A stretch of 64,000 nt of DNA. Source: Ochotona curzoniae (taxonomy: Eukaryota; Chordata; Mammalia; Lagomorpha; Ochotonidae). The notes beneath the pieces are model-generated. The model was given only the letters and a program-made list of their open reading frames with translations, ran no database searches and was not told the origin of the DNA. Shown one piece after another: positions 48,501 to 55,904 of this stretch. Each line of letters opens with the position of its first letter. Positions within the stretch are counted from its first letter, which is position 1. The position numbers and the translations under genes were made by a program. The stretch is from the NCBI RefSeq assembly GCF_017591425.1, contig NW_024465369.1:31333501-31397500 (forward strand), read 5' to 3'.

Positions 48501-51500
48501 CATATGGGATCCCGGGCGTGCAAGGCGAGGACCTTTAACCACTTGCGCCACCGCGCCAGGCCCTTCTCCTGTTATCTTAATAGCTAGCAAGGCTAGTGTG
48601 ATATAGCACGTTAGGCTGCTGCCTCTATTCCACATGAGTGCCAATTCAAGTTCTATCTGCTTCACTTCTGATCCAGTTCCCTGACAGTGAGCCTGGGAAA
48701 GGAGCAGACGCCAGTCCTGCAGCCACGTGAAAGGCCTGAAGGAAGCTCCTGGCTTCCACCTGCCTCAGCTCTGGCCATCGCTGCCATTTGGGAAATGAAT
48801 CAGTAGATGGAGGATGATCCCTTTCTGTGATTCCCTCTCTCTGTGACTCTACCTTTCAAATAAATGAAAATAAATCTCTTAAAAAAAAAAAGGAAAAAAA
48901 AAAGGAGTAGTGGAACAGTTAGCATTCAGTTCACAAAAAGCAAGAGCTTGAAATAACAAAACATGTTTGTTTGCTCATTTCCTTACTACCTAAACTTTGG
49001 GGGGAGGGGAATGGATAAATTTGAGGATGTTCACCTTTGGGGACTGTACACTGCAATTGACTATTCAATCTACCCCACTGAGGAGCAGCAGTTCAATCTG
49101 AGAAATGACCAGAGTGCCACGGTGGATCTAATTCACTTCAGAATGTTTGCATCTCTCTTGCCAACAACTGTTTGTCTACTAATCAAATAACTCTCTACTA
49201 ATCAAAACAAGAGGTGTATTTGGGCCTGGCAGCATGGCCTAGCGGCTAAAGTCCTCACCTTGAAAGCGCCGGGACCCCATATGAGCGCCGGTTCTAATCC
49301 CAGCAGCTCCACTTCCCATCCAGCTCCCTGCTGTGGCCTGGGAAAGCAGTCGAGGACGGCCCAAAGCCTTGGGACCCTGCACCCGTGTGGGATACCAGGA
49401 AGAAGTTCCTGGTTCCTAGCTCAGATCGGCATAGCACCGGCCGTTGCAGTCACTTGGGGAGTGAATTATCGGACGAAATGTCTTTCTGTCTCTCCTCCTC
49501 TCTGTATATCGGACTTTCCAATAAATAAATAAATCTTTAAAAAAAAAAACAAGAGGTGTATTTGCAACGTTTGGGAAACTTCTTCCCTTTTATTTTTTAA
49601 AGATTTATTTTTGGACCCAGCATGGTAACTTAGTGGTTCAAGCCTTTGCCTTGCACGTGCTGGGATCCCATAAGAGCGCTGGTTCTAATCCCAGCTGCTC
49701 CACTTCGCATCCAGCTCCCTGCTTGTGGCCTGGGAAAGCAGTCAATGAAAGTCCAAGGACTTGGGATCCTGCACCCACATGGGAGACCTGGAAGAAGCTC
49801 CAGGATCCTGGCTTCAGATCGGCACAGCTCTGGCCATTGCAGCCACTTGGGGAGTTGGTCAGTGGATGAGGGATCTTCCTCTTTGTCTCGCCTCCTTTCT
49901 GCATATCTCACTTTCCAATAAATAAATAAAATAAAATAAAGAGATTTATTTTTATTATAAAGGCAGATTTACAGAGAAAGGGGATATATAGAGAGAAAGG
50001 TCTTCTGTCCACTGGTTTACTGCCCAAGTGGCCGTAATGGTCAGAGTTCAGACCACCCAAAGCCAGGAGCTAATGCTCTTTAGGCCACTAGGAGAAAGCT
50101 GGATGGGAAGTGAGCCGGATATGAACTGGCACCCATATCATATCCTGGAGAATCCAAGGCCAAGATTTAGCCACTGGGCCACCACTGCAGGCCTACTTCT
50201 TCCTTTTTCTTTTGGGAGAGACATTCAGGAGACTCTCAAGCTAGAAGTGACCAGGGAAACAAAGATGGGCAGCAGTCATTCTAGGAGCACAGGAGGGATG
50301 AAGCCTTGGTTGCAGCTGTAAATGGCCAACTATAGAAAACAAAGGAGGCACCTGGGCCAATGATGAACTCATTGTGTTGTTGGTAATCCAGCCCAAAGCC
50401 TGTGAGTCCTGCTGTAAGTGAATAAACTTCCTGGCATCTTATATTTCTCTGAGGATTTACTCATTTTTTCAAAAAAGATTTATTTATTTTATGTGGAAAG
50501 TCAGAAAGACGGATCTTTCAAATACTGTTTCAGTCCCCAGTGGCCTCAACAGCCAGAACTGGACTGGTCTGAAGCCAAGAGTCAGGAGCTTCTTCCAGGT
50601 CTCCCATGTGGGTACAGGGATGCAAGGACTTAAGCTATCCTCCATCGCCCTCCCAAGCCATAAGCAGAGAGCTTGGTCAGGATGTGGTGCAGCCTGGACA
50701 AGAACTGGTGCCCACATAGGATGTAGGCACAGGAAGGCTGAGGATGGCCCCAGGATTTACTCATTTTATATCACATTTTTCCTCTTTCTGGGTATCTTCA
50801 GACTGTAACAGACTATGCAGGCCTGCTAAGGTCTTGGCCACACCTTCAGGTGGGGACACCAGCATTGCCCACCCATTTGCTAACTAATGAAGAGACAACC
50901 AGTGGGAAACATCTAACCTGTAGGTTCCCGCCCAACAAGGAGGGATCAGGGAATGCTTAAAAATCCCAAGACCCTTCCATAGACTCCTTGGTGTCTCCCC
51001 CGCTTTTGAGAGGCACCCCACCTCCCAGGTTTCTCTCAACAGGTGCTTTTCCCTTCCCTCTTCCTTCCCTGCTCACCTGGTCCCTTTCCGAATAAACTTT
51101 TCTATCTGCAACAGATTCCTGGCTTTTATTTCTATACTAAGCTAAGGAAAGAACCCACCAGGCATTTCTGGTAACAATAACCTCAACTCATGCATCTTCA
51201 AGCATACTGCCTTTTTTTTTAAGCAAAAAACAAAACAAAACAAAACCCACTATTTAAACCTATCTAGTGATTTTTTTTCTCATTTAATTTATTGTGCTTT
51301 TCAACTCCAAATTTTATTTTGTTCCTTTTAACAGTTTCTTTCTCTATTAATATCCTACTTGGTGAAATGGTCTTCACAAAACCTACCTACATTCTCTAGA
51401 AAAAATGATTTAGTTCTTCCATTGTATTTACAATAGTTATAAATTCACAAAAGCTATAAAGCTGCCATTCCTGTAAAAAGCAAAAGTTTTTTTTCTAGTG

Positions 51501-54500
51501 TGTTCAACATCTGGTCTTCCTTAGAGTGTTTTTAATGAAACTTTTCCTATGTCTAAGCCATTCTTCATTCCTTACAATTTCTTAGACATTTCAGATCTGG
51601 AAACCAGATCCTCCCCTACTCTACATGTATCGTTCCTGGTGCTGCTTGACTAGCGACTTCCAGCATTCTGTGTCGTATGTGGCTCTGCTGGGGTTAGTGG
51701 TCAGCTTATGAGTAAACAGGTTTCCCGCAAAATATTAGAACAAGCATCCCAGACTCTGACAAAGGGCTACCAATGAGTGCTGAGGCATGCTGTATTACCC
51801 AGGAAAGTAGTTCACAATTCCCTCTTAGCTTTTCTTTACTTCTTTTGTTTTCCCCCCATGGAGCTGCAAGCTCAGCAGGAGATTAGAGCTTCAGGCATGT
51901 TCAGGTCTTTAGCCAGAATATGCTAAGTTCAGAGCAGGCATGTGGCCTCTAGATTTCCAGGAATACAATATCCAGAGCTTTTCAAAGCCCCCTATAAAAT
52001 CTCATTTTCCAGCTATTCCCTTTTAAGCTTGTTATTTTCTCCAAAACAGTAGCCTATATGCGTCCATTTTGTGCTGCTATATAAATACTTGATACCAGGT
52101 AACTTCCATGGGCATGAATCTGCTGGCTCACAGTTCTTGAGAAAAGGAAACAAAGATGCCAGCTTCTGCAGAGGGCATGCTGGCTGCATTGTTACACTGT
52201 GGAAAGTGACAGGTGGAGAAAGGGCAAAGAGAGGTTGAGGGAGAGAGGGAGTAAGAGGGAGCTTAACCTCCCTTTTTTACAGCAAACTCTACAGTTATGT
52301 CATGAACCCTCATGAATCCATCCACTCCAGCTTCATAGCCTGATCCTCTAACACGAGGACCCACCTCTTAACACTGCTGCATTTGGAAGTAAAGCTTCCA
52401 ATACATGTTTTTGGCAGAATATATTCAAACCACTGCCTATGATATTAACAATTGCCACCAACCCTTTTGACAAGGATACTCCATGGACTCTGAGTCAAGT
52501 CAAATAACGACAAGCTTCAAGCCTAGATTTTCCCAACGGCCTGCCAGACATGCAAATAATAACAGTTATAAGAGAGGTGAGTTTTGGAGAGAATCAAAAC
52601 CTGGTCCGGTCCCTCCACACAGTGCTAAGACACCAACTTTATCTGACCACTGTGGCTTTCTACGCTACTGGGAGACTGGGAGAAAAGTATGGAACAAGAG
52701 TTAGGTAAAACACTGAGGAATTCATTGCTAATACAAGCATTCAACCATTTTTCTTGGATAAGATTCCTTTGATTGTCTTTTGCCTCTGCTTAACAATTAG
52801 AGTTCTAAAAATGTTGCTGGTATTTTCACTGATTTTTACAAAGAAAAGTATTTTTAGGGATATTTATTCTATAACTCTGGCCAATGTTCCCTACTAAATC
52901 CTTACAGAGTTATTACTTTTTTTTTTAAAGATTTATTATTATTATTTTTTTTTTTATTGGAAAGGCGGATATACAGAGAGGAGAGACAGAGAGGAAGATC
53001 TTCCGTCCGATGATTCACTCCCCAAGTGAGCGCAACGGGTCGATACTATGCCGATCCGAAGCCAGGAGCCTCTTCCGGGTCTCCCACGCGGGTGCAGGGT
53101 CCCAAAGCTTTGGGCCGTCCTCGACTGCTTTCCCAGGCCACATGCAGGGAGCTGGAAGGGAAGTGGGGCTGCTGGGATTAGAACCGGCGCCCATATGGGA
53201 TCCCGGGTGTGCAAGGCAAGGACCTTTAACCACTTGCGCCACCGCGCCAGGCCCGAGTTATTACTTTTTTTTAAAGATTTATTTATTTTTATTATAAAGT
53301 CAGATACACAGAGAGGAGGAGAGAAAGAGAGGAAGATCTTCCCTCCGATGATTCACTCCCCAAGTGAGCGGTGCTATGCCGATCCGATGCCGGATACCAG
53401 GAACTTCTTTCCAGGTATCCCACGTGGGTGCAGGGTCCCAAGGCTTTGGGCTGTCCTTGACTGCTTTCCCAGGCCACAAGCAGGGAGCTGGATGGGAAGT
53501 GGAACGGCTGGGATTAGAACCAGCACCCATATGGGATAGCGCATGTACAAGGCGAGGACTTTAGCCGCTAGGCCACACCACCGGGCCCGAGTTATTACTT
53601 TTAACATATAGTTGTTTACATGTCTGAAACCCTCTCCCTTCGCTGACAGAAATGATAATTTAGCAGTGAGGCTCCAACAGAAGCTTCTAAGCCAGTCATC
53701 ACAAAACATGAATATTTAGGAAAATCTTGAGTGATCTAGTGCACAGTTAGAGATGAAGTGAATACATGAGCCTTTTCAATACTTGCCATAGAAATCCATT
53801 CTTCCTCCTCCAATACGACAATCCTGGCTGCTAATTACTAATGTCTACCCACTACCCAAACGGCCACTAGTGAGAGGCCAGCTGGCTCCCTCCTTGAATC
53901 TGGTGCAAGGGGGGGGTGTTGCTGCTACAGAAGCCCAGGCAAGGACATGATGACAGTTCTGATCCCCATGGTTCGAGCTGTTATTATAACAATCATATTT
54001 TGAGGAGTTTACACACCTAGGAAACTAGTTGGAACTGAGAAATTTCTTCCGAAGTCCTATGGGTCCATTTTCCACTACGAAATCAACAGTTCGTCCTTAT
54101 TACACTACCTCATGTAGCACTCTGTTTTTTTTTTTTTTTTTTTTTTTTCAAAGATTTATTTTTATTATTTTTTTTATTGGAAAGGCGGATATACAGAGAG
54201 GAGAGACAGAGAGGAAGGTCTTCCGTCCGATGATTCACTCCCCAAGTGAGCGCAACGGGCCGATACTATGCCGATCCGAAGCCAGGAGCCTCTTCTGGGT
54301 CTCCCACGCGGGTGCAGGTTCCCAAAGCTTTGGGCCGTCCTCGACTGCTTTCCCAGGCCACAGGCAGGGAGCTGGAAGGGAAGCGGGGCTGCCGGGATTA
54401 GAACCGGCGCCCATATGGGATCCCGGGCGTGCAAGGCGAGGACCTTTAACCACTTGCGCCACCGCGTCGGGCCCCAGCACTCTGTTTTTACACTCTTTGG

Positions 54501-54985
54501 GAAAGTGCTTACCTTCAGGGGCTTTCGTAAAAAGCCTTCCACAGTTCTGCAGCTAAGGAATCCATCGATCTTTCCAAAAGATTCCAGTTTGCACCGTGCA
54601 TTCACTCCTCTTCAAGTGTGCAGGAGTTCAGGAACACGACTCCAGGCCTCGCCGAGGATCTGACCGGCTAGTCCGCGAGGATTCTCTAGCTCCCTGCAGT
54701 CTCCACATCTATTTCTGTAAACCTCACCGTCCTCACCGCCCTTCATCTTTCCCTCTTTCTTCCATTCACCTGGGAACAAAGCTAACTTTCACAGAACCCA
54801 CCGGCGCTGGTGCTTTGGAACCCAAGCCCTCATTTGGCATCCTAGCCTCTCGCCTGGTGCTGGGGCTCGGACAGGTGCAGAGCCCTTCCCGGTGCTGGAA
54901 TGAGCCAGTGTAGCTCACCTGTGTTTTCCTTCACTCGTCCACAGCGCCGTCCGAAGCGCACCAGCATCCCTGACGACGTGCCCAT
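27221..54985 (-). CDS. CFAP210: CFAP210 (CCDC173), complete nine-exon coding region
   Basis: CFAP210 is a microtubule inner protein of axonemal doublet microtubules in motile cilia and sperm flagella (established for the family). Nine exons, read on the minus strand, are 54985-54919, 48102-47876, 46866-46693, 46587-46394, 43575-43419, 39827-39688, 36351-36159, 33347-33183 and 27565-27221. Their lengths sum to 1662 nt, giving 553 residues plus stop; human is about 552. All introns are GT-AG and all phases agree. From about residue 90 to residue 460 the protein is a nearly continuous Lys/Glu/Arg/Gln coiled coil ([50 protein letters not shown]), typical of trichohyalin-plectin-homology proteins. 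The C-terminus is Gly/Pro-rich and ends LGFTW. The gene is convergent with PPIG and divergent from PHOSPHO2. Confidence 0.95.
28475..28705 (+). mobile_element. Old C-type SINE
   Basis: GGGGCAGGGCCTTGGTGCAGCAG with the body GACCCTGGACTGAGTTCCTGG. Confidence 0.65.
28718..28945 (+). mobile_element. C-type SINE, internally shortened
   Basis: AGGGCCCAGTGCTACAGCCTG to AATAAATCTTTC; the end of the body is deleted. Confidence 0.8.
28963..29130 (+). mobile_element. C-type SINE, 3' truncated
   Basis: GGGGCCCAGTGTAGTAGCCTAG to CTTTGGGACCCTTCC, then directly joined to an opposite-strand copy. Confidence 0.85.
29131..29425 (-). mobile_element. C-type SINE
   Basis: AGATTTACAGAGAGAAGGAG to CCATCTCACTGGGTCCC. 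Head-to-head with the truncated copy at 28963, so either nested insertion or recombination. Confidence 0.8.
29670..29790 (-). mobile_element. Old C-type SINE fragment
   Basis: AGGAAACTGGATCAGAAGCGG, then GGAATTGAACTGACACTCC, then GCTTAACGTGCTGCACC. Confidence 0.6.
30030..30260 (-). mobile_element. Old C-type SINE fragment
   Basis: Begins near TCACTGCTTCCCGCCCCTAA and retains CTTCCACTTCCCAGGGTGC; weakly conserved. Confidence 0.45.
30930..31195 (+). mobile_element. Old C-type SINE inserted in L1
   Basis: GGGAGTTTGGTGCAACAGTTAAG to CTTTCATAAACATTAATTT. Confidence 0.65.
31331..31655 (-). mobile_element. C-type SINE with target-site duplication in L1
   Basis: CATCAAATGCATTTTT before and CATCAAATACATTTTT after. 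Full length, ending GCTACCGACCCGGGC. Confidence 0.9.
33183..33347 (-). CDS. CFAP210: CFAP210 coding exon 8
   Basis: This exon is 55 whole codons: [20 protein letters not shown] and on to [13 protein letters not shown]. The acceptor is CATCTAG and the donor GTAATT. Confidence 0.95.
33521..33845 (+). mobile_element. C-type SINE
   Basis: GGCACAGCATGATAGTGTAGC to CCAATAAATATAAAAATAA. It lies about 170 bases upstream (minus strand) of CFAP210 exon 8. Confidence 0.88.
33962..34268 (+). mobile_element. C-type SINE
   Basis: AGGGCCTGGAGCAGTAGCC to TTTCCAAAAAAAAAAAAAAA. Confidence 0.85.
34274..34590 (+). mobile_element. Young C-type SINE
   Basis: GGCCCGGCACGATGGCACAGTGG to CCAATAAAAATAAAATAAATC. Very close to consensus; abuts the A-tail of the copy at 33962. 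Confidence 0.93.
34868..35190 (+). mobile_element. C-type SINE, diverged
   Basis: AAGCCATAGCACAATGACTC to CAATAAAAATAAATAAAGC. Confidence 0.75.
35205..35490 (+). mobile_element. C-type SINE, internally shortened
   Basis: AGGGCCCGGCAGCGTGGCCTC to AATAAATAAATCTTT; the GGACGGCCC block is deleted. Confidence 0.88.
35695..35975 (-). mobile_element. Old C-type SINE
   Basis: CAAAGATCTCCCATCCACTTC through GGGCCATCACCTGCTGCC. Confidence 0.6.
36159..36351 (-). CDS. CFAP210: CFAP210 coding exon 7
   Basis: The acceptor is TTATAG and the donor GTAAAG. The first base completes Arg, then [20 protein letters not shown] and on to [13 protein letters not shown]. Length 193 nt. Confidence 0.95.
36667..36992 (-). 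mobile_element. C-type SINE, full length
   Basis: TTAAGATTCATTTATTTTTA to CTACTGCACCAGGTCC. Confidence 0.9.
37110..37150 (-). mobile_element. C-type SINE head fragment
   Basis: AAGGCGAGGACTTTAGTTGC to CACGCTGCTGGGCCC only. Confidence 0.75.
37573..37895 (+). mobile_element. C-type SINE
   Basis: CAGGCCTGTGGAATAGCCTAG to CCAATAAAAAATAAATCTTT. Confidence 0.85.
37911..38235 (+). mobile_element. Old C-type SINE
   Basis: AGGGCTGGCACAGTGCCATAC to AAGTAAAATCAGTAAGTC. Confidence 0.7.
38690..38990 (+). repeat. LINE-2 fragment (host of the RPS11 pseudogene)
   Basis: TCCTTGACATCTTCCACTCT, then AGTTCCCCAGGAACC, then TACCTGCTCACCCT follow the order of the consensus L2 reverse-transcriptase region. It is diverged and ends where the RPS11 copy begins. 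Confidence 0.55.
39017..39537 (+). pseudogene. RPS11P: RPS11 processed pseudogene
   Basis: This is an intronless copy of ribosomal protein S11, read as [20 protein letters not shown] and continuing to [12 protein letters not shown] with TGA at 39492-39494. AATAAA lies at 39526-39531, then a short A-rich tail. The ATG is at 39019. A one-base deletion near 39094 (GGGGAAAATGGC) shifts the frame after about 25 codons, and many substitutions change conserved residues. It lies antisense in a CFAP210 intron, inside an older L2 fragment. AATAAATGCCCT (upstream) and AATAAAGGCCCT (downstream) may be remnants of the target-site duplication. Confidence 0.93.
39688..39827 (-). CDS. CFAP210: CFAP210 coding exon 6
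   Basis: The acceptor is TTCCTAAG and the donor GTAAGC. It encodes [20 protein letters not shown] and on to [18 protein letters not shown], ending with AG of an Arg codon. It contains a short glutamine run. Length 140 nt. Confidence 0.95.
39895..40215 (+). repeat. Old LINE-1 3' fragment
   Basis: CTTGAAACAATCTAAATGCC followed by AATGCTTAAATAAACCAT and CAGTAAGATGACC matches the generic L1M 3' UTR order. Confidence 0.6.
40220..40505 (-). mobile_element. Old C-type SINE
   Basis: AAGATTTTTTTTTAAATTTTA to ATGCCATAGCATGGACCCC. Confidence 0.65.
40550..41030 (+). pseudogene. RPL21P: RPL21 processed pseudogene
   Basis: This is a decayed intronless copy of ribosomal protein L21. Recognisable blocks are RGTRYMFS-like [46 protein letters not shown]-like text and QPAPPRSPH followed by GPELEPIP. 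Several frameshifts and an in-frame stop (after KSAM, about 40751) break it. AATAAA follows at about 41017. It lies antisense in a CFAP210 intron. Confidence 0.88.
41355..41665 (-). mobile_element. Old C-type SINE
   Basis: GGTTTTATTTGAAAGGCAGG to TGCCACCATGCCAGCCCC. Confidence 0.7.
41684..41975 (-). mobile_element. Young C-type SINE with target-site duplication
   Basis: CATGAATATACATTT before and CATGAATATGCATTT after. Ends CACCGCGCCGGGCCC. Confidence 0.92.
42480..42608 (-). mobile_element. C-type SINE, truncated at head
   Basis: TTAAAGATTTATTTATTTTTA to GCCGATTCAGAGCC, then lost. Confidence 0.75.
42675..42962 (+). mobile_element. C-type SINE
   Basis: AGGGCATGGTGTGATGGCTC to CTGCCCTCTGTAAAAAAAT. 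Confidence 0.8.
43190..43365 (+). mobile_element. 5'-truncated C-type SINE
   Basis: CAGTTGGAGTTGCTGGTTC to AATAAATAAATCTTTA. It lies close to CFAP210 exon 5. Confidence 0.7.
43419..43575 (-). CDS. CFAP210: CFAP210 coding exon 5
   Basis: The first base completes Gln, then [20 protein letters not shown] and on to [14 protein letters not shown]. The donor is GTAGGT and the acceptor is GGTTTAG. Length 157 nt. Sequence beyond RRLFF in the open frame is intron. Confidence 0.93.
43880..44740. other. Unassigned CFAP210 intron sequence
   Basis: This stretch is more GC-rich than its surroundings. No exon, conserved protein or repeat family was recognised. Several short open frames on the minus strand have no known motif. 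Confidence 0.4.
44743..45047 (+). mobile_element. C-type SINE, internally shortened
   Basis: GGAGCACAGCATAGCAGCCTAG to AATAAATAAATAAATAAAAG. Confidence 0.85.
45051..45262 (+). mobile_element. C-type SINE, 3' truncated
   Basis: AGGGTCTGGCACATTGGCTC to TCCTGGCTACTTGATTTTGG; follows directly on the previous copy. Confidence 0.75.
45436..45672 (-). mobile_element. Old C-type SINE, internally deleted
   Basis: AAAGATTATTTGAAAGGCAGG to AATGCCAGCCCC. Confidence 0.65.
45754..45952 (+). mobile_element. C-type SINE, 3' truncated
   Basis: TTGGGCCCGGCACAATAGCC to TGGCTTCAGATTGG. Confidence 0.85.
46394..46587 (-). CDS. CFAP210: CFAP210 coding exon 4
   Basis: The acceptor is TTTTGTAG and the donor GTATGT. 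It encodes [20 protein letters not shown] and on to [10 protein letters not shown], ending with CA of a Gln codon. Length 194 nt. Confidence 0.95.
46693..46866 (-). CDS. CFAP210: CFAP210 coding exon 3
   Basis: This exon is 58 whole codons (174 nt), acceptor TTCTGTAG and donor GTAATA. It encodes [20 protein letters not shown] and on to [13 protein letters not shown], a charged coiled coil. It is separated from the next exon by an intron of only 105 bases. Confidence 0.95.
47038..47365 (+). mobile_element. C-type SINE, full length
   Basis: TGGGCCCGGCAGCATGGCCTAG to CAATAAAAATAGTTAAATC. Its tail abuts an antisense copy. Confidence 0.93.
47368..47685 (-). mobile_element. C-type SINE, tail-to-tail with previous copy
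   Basis: TTAAGATTTATTTATTTTATTG to CACGCCGCCGGGCCC. The two form a near-perfect inverted repeat of about 300-bp arms. Confidence 0.93.
47876..48102 (-). CDS. CFAP210: CFAP210 coding exon 2
   Basis: The acceptor is TTATTAG and the donor GTAAGT. It encodes [18 protein letters not shown], then [19 protein letters not shown], then the start of the coiled coil. Length 227 nt is 2 + 75 codons. The [12 protein letters not shown] segment is the non-coiled N-terminal signature I used for recognition. Confidence 0.95.
48228..48563 (-). mobile_element. Young C-type SINE
   Basis: AAAGATTTATTTTTATTATT to CACCGCGCCAGGCCC; near consensus. Confidence 0.93.
48590..48895 (+). mobile_element. Old C-type SINE
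   Basis: GCTAGTGTGATATAGCACGTTAG to TTTCAAATAAATGAAAATAA. Confidence 0.75.
49222..49546 (+). mobile_element. C-type SINE with target-site duplication
   Basis: ACAAGAGGTGTATTTG lies on both sides (about 49208 and 49549). The head is GGGCCTGGCAGCATGGCCTAG and the tail AATAAATAAATCTTT. Confidence 0.95.
49613..49935 (+). mobile_element. C-type SINE nested in an antisense SINE
   Basis: GGACCCAGCATGGTAACTTAG to CCAATAAATAAATAAAATAA. It sits inside the A/T-rich tail of an antisense copy: AGATTTATTTTT precedes it and recurs after it. Confidence 0.9.
49938..50195 (-). mobile_element. C-type SINE, host of the nested copy
   Basis: GAGATTTATTTTTATTATAA to CCACCACTGCAGGCC. Its first bases also remain at about 49598-49612. 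Confidence 0.8.
50468..50751 (-). mobile_element. C-type SINE with target-site duplication
   Basis: AGGATTTACTCATTTT at 50452-50467 and 50752-50767. Confidence 0.9.
50804..51176 (+). mobile_element. Probable solo LTR of an ERV1-like endogenous retrovirus
   Basis: About 370 bp with TG...CA ends (TGTAACAG ... GGTAACA), a TATA-like TTAAAAAT near 50960, and CCGAATAAACTTTTC with AATAAA at 51091-51096, followed by a T-rich stretch. These parts come in U3-R-U5 order. No internal retroviral genes flank it and no convincing target-site duplication was found, so boundaries are approximate. Confidence 0.55.
51180..52045. other. Unassigned CFAP210 intron 1 sequence
   Basis: AT-rich in the first half. 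No exon or repeat family was recognised. Confidence 0.4.
52050..52450 (+). repeat. Ancient interspersed repeat, family uncertain
   Basis: CGTCCATTTTGTGCTGCTAT through GGCTCACAGTTCTTGAG to ACACGAGGACCCACCTC resembles a common mammalian repeat that begins GTCCATTTTGTGTTGCTATA. I cannot name the family with certainty. Confidence 0.55.
52921..53254 (-). mobile_element. Young C-type SINE A of a tandem pair
   Basis: AAAGATTTATTATTATTATT to CACCGCGCCAGGCCC. Flanked by GAGTTATTACTTTT at 52907 and 53255. Confidence 0.94.
53269..53588 (-). mobile_element. C-type SINE B of a tandem pair
   Basis: AAAGATTTATTTATTTTTAT to CACACCACCGGGCCC. Followed by a third copy of GAGTTATTACTTTT at 53589-53602. Confidence 0.94.
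54124..54475 (-). mobile_element. Young C-type SINE with long T tail
   Basis: AGCACTCTGTTTTT lies before it (about 54117) and after (about 54476). A T run of about 25 precedes the body, and the head ends CACCGCGTCGGGCCC. Confidence 0.94.
54919..54985 (-). CDS. CFAP210: CFAP210 coding exon 1 (start codon)
   Basis: The ATG at 54985-54983 has G at -3 and G at +4, a strong context. It reads [20 protein letters not shown] and continues NT, with donor CACAG/GTGAGC. It ends one base into a Gly codon, which exactly fits the two-base start of the next exon at 48102. No other frame here joins correctly to exon 2, which decides this start. The exon lies in the CpG-rich shared promoter. Confidence 0.87.
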
Positions 54986-55085
54986 TGCGCTCCCAAACCT
55001 GGAAAAGCGACTGATAGCGCCGAGCTGGTCGGACTCCAGCCACCCAGCCAGCAGCCAGCGAGCGGAATGTTTCCCACGCCGTGTG

Positions 55086-55098
55086 GTTGCTTCGCAAC
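55086..55098. promoter_or_regulatory. RFX X-box-like palindrome
   Basis: GTTGC-TTC-GCAAC is a perfect 5-bp inverted repeat with a 3-bp spacer, about 100 bases upstream of the CFAP210 start codon. RFX factors bind GTTGCC/GGCAAC half-sites in promoters of ciliary genes (established), which fits CFAP210. Confidence 0.6.
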
Positions 55099-55873
55099 GC
55101 CACCGGAAGTGACGCCGCCATCGCCGAGGAACCGGGAACGCGCCGCGGTCAGCCGCGGGTCTGAGGAACTGCGGCTGCGCCTGCGCGGGAAGCAGGGGTC
55201 CGGGTGTGCTTGGACCGGCCCTTGCTGGGCAGTTGTGGGGCGCTGTGGGGAACCCAGCTGGAGAACCCCTCGCACAGGGCGGGCGACTGCCGCCGCCGGG
55301 CCTCGGCCGTGAGGTGCAGCCTCTCCAGTGAGCACCTCGCCGGGTTGATCCCCGAGTAAATACCGACTCCAGTCCCCGGGGTGGACCCTGCAGGTGTGTG
55401 AGCGCTCGAGGCCTAGCCAGGGTGTGTGTGCGCGCAGGTTTCTTCGCAGGTGGAATATAAGGGCAGACCTCCTCCTTCGGCTGGGGAAACCTAGGGGCTG
55501 GAAGACAGAGCTTCGTTTTTGAAAGTTCTTGTTCCTGTGATGTGCTCAGGACTAGATGAAGATTTTTTTTAAGTAGTGCTGAAAGTTGGCTATTGTTCCG
55601 AGAGTATTCATATTAGAGCCTTTAAATAGTTTCTGTTTCGTGGTGAACAAACCAGTGAATGGAATGTGACGGATGTTTGACACAGAAATACTGATTGTGG
55701 ACATGCGCTTGGCTTCAAAACATCTTTTTCTAACGTGTTGATGTGCGAATGATTTCCTTCCGGTTTCGTTGGGTCTAACCTGTAGAATTCAGGCACAAGC
55801 TGAGGTTTCAAAACAGAGGCAGCGAAGAATTGTATGGAGCTTTCTAATATCAAGTTGTGCTGTTTCTTTCCAG

Positions 55874-55904
55874 GTTTTCTGTCAGTTGTGCTGCCATAAT
55901 GCTG
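55874..55904 (+). CDS. PHOSPHO2: PHOSPHO2 small upstream exon, 5' UTR or in-frame N-terminal extension
   Basis: This 31-bp exon is bounded by TTTCTTTCCAG and GTAAGT. It ends in ATGCTG (ATG at 55899-55901). Spliced to the acceptor before 58886 the frame continues GCA ATC CAG TCT CCT CCT GGA ACC ATG AAA, in frame with the main PHOSPHO2 start. It could therefore add ten residues, or be 5' UTR with the downstream ATG used. The splice sites are convincing; the coding status is inference. Confidence 0.6.

Larger units (their letters stand above)
54900..55420. promoter_or_regulatory. Shared CpG-rich divergent promoter of CFAP210 and PHOSPHO2
   Basis: This is the only long CpG-dense unique stretch in the window. 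It separates the CFAP210 start codon (54985, minus) from the presumed PHOSPHO2 first exon (plus). It contains an X-box-like palindrome at 55086-55098, CCGGAAGT (ETS) at 55103-55110, and TGCGCCTGCGC (one mismatch to the NRF1 site) at 55176-55186. No TATA box is evident. Transcription start sites cannot be placed from sequence. Possible PHOSPHO2 exon 1 donors are GAG/GTGCAG near 55312 and CAG/GTGTGT at 55393. Confidence 0.75.

Noticed and set aside
54029..54556. 175-codon open frame near the CFAP210 promoter
   Set aside because: Mostly the antisense SINE at 54124-54475.
54931..55335. 134-codon minus-strand frame over the promoter as an alternative CFAP210 start
   Set aside because: It is out of frame with exon 2. 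The 54985 start joins in phase.
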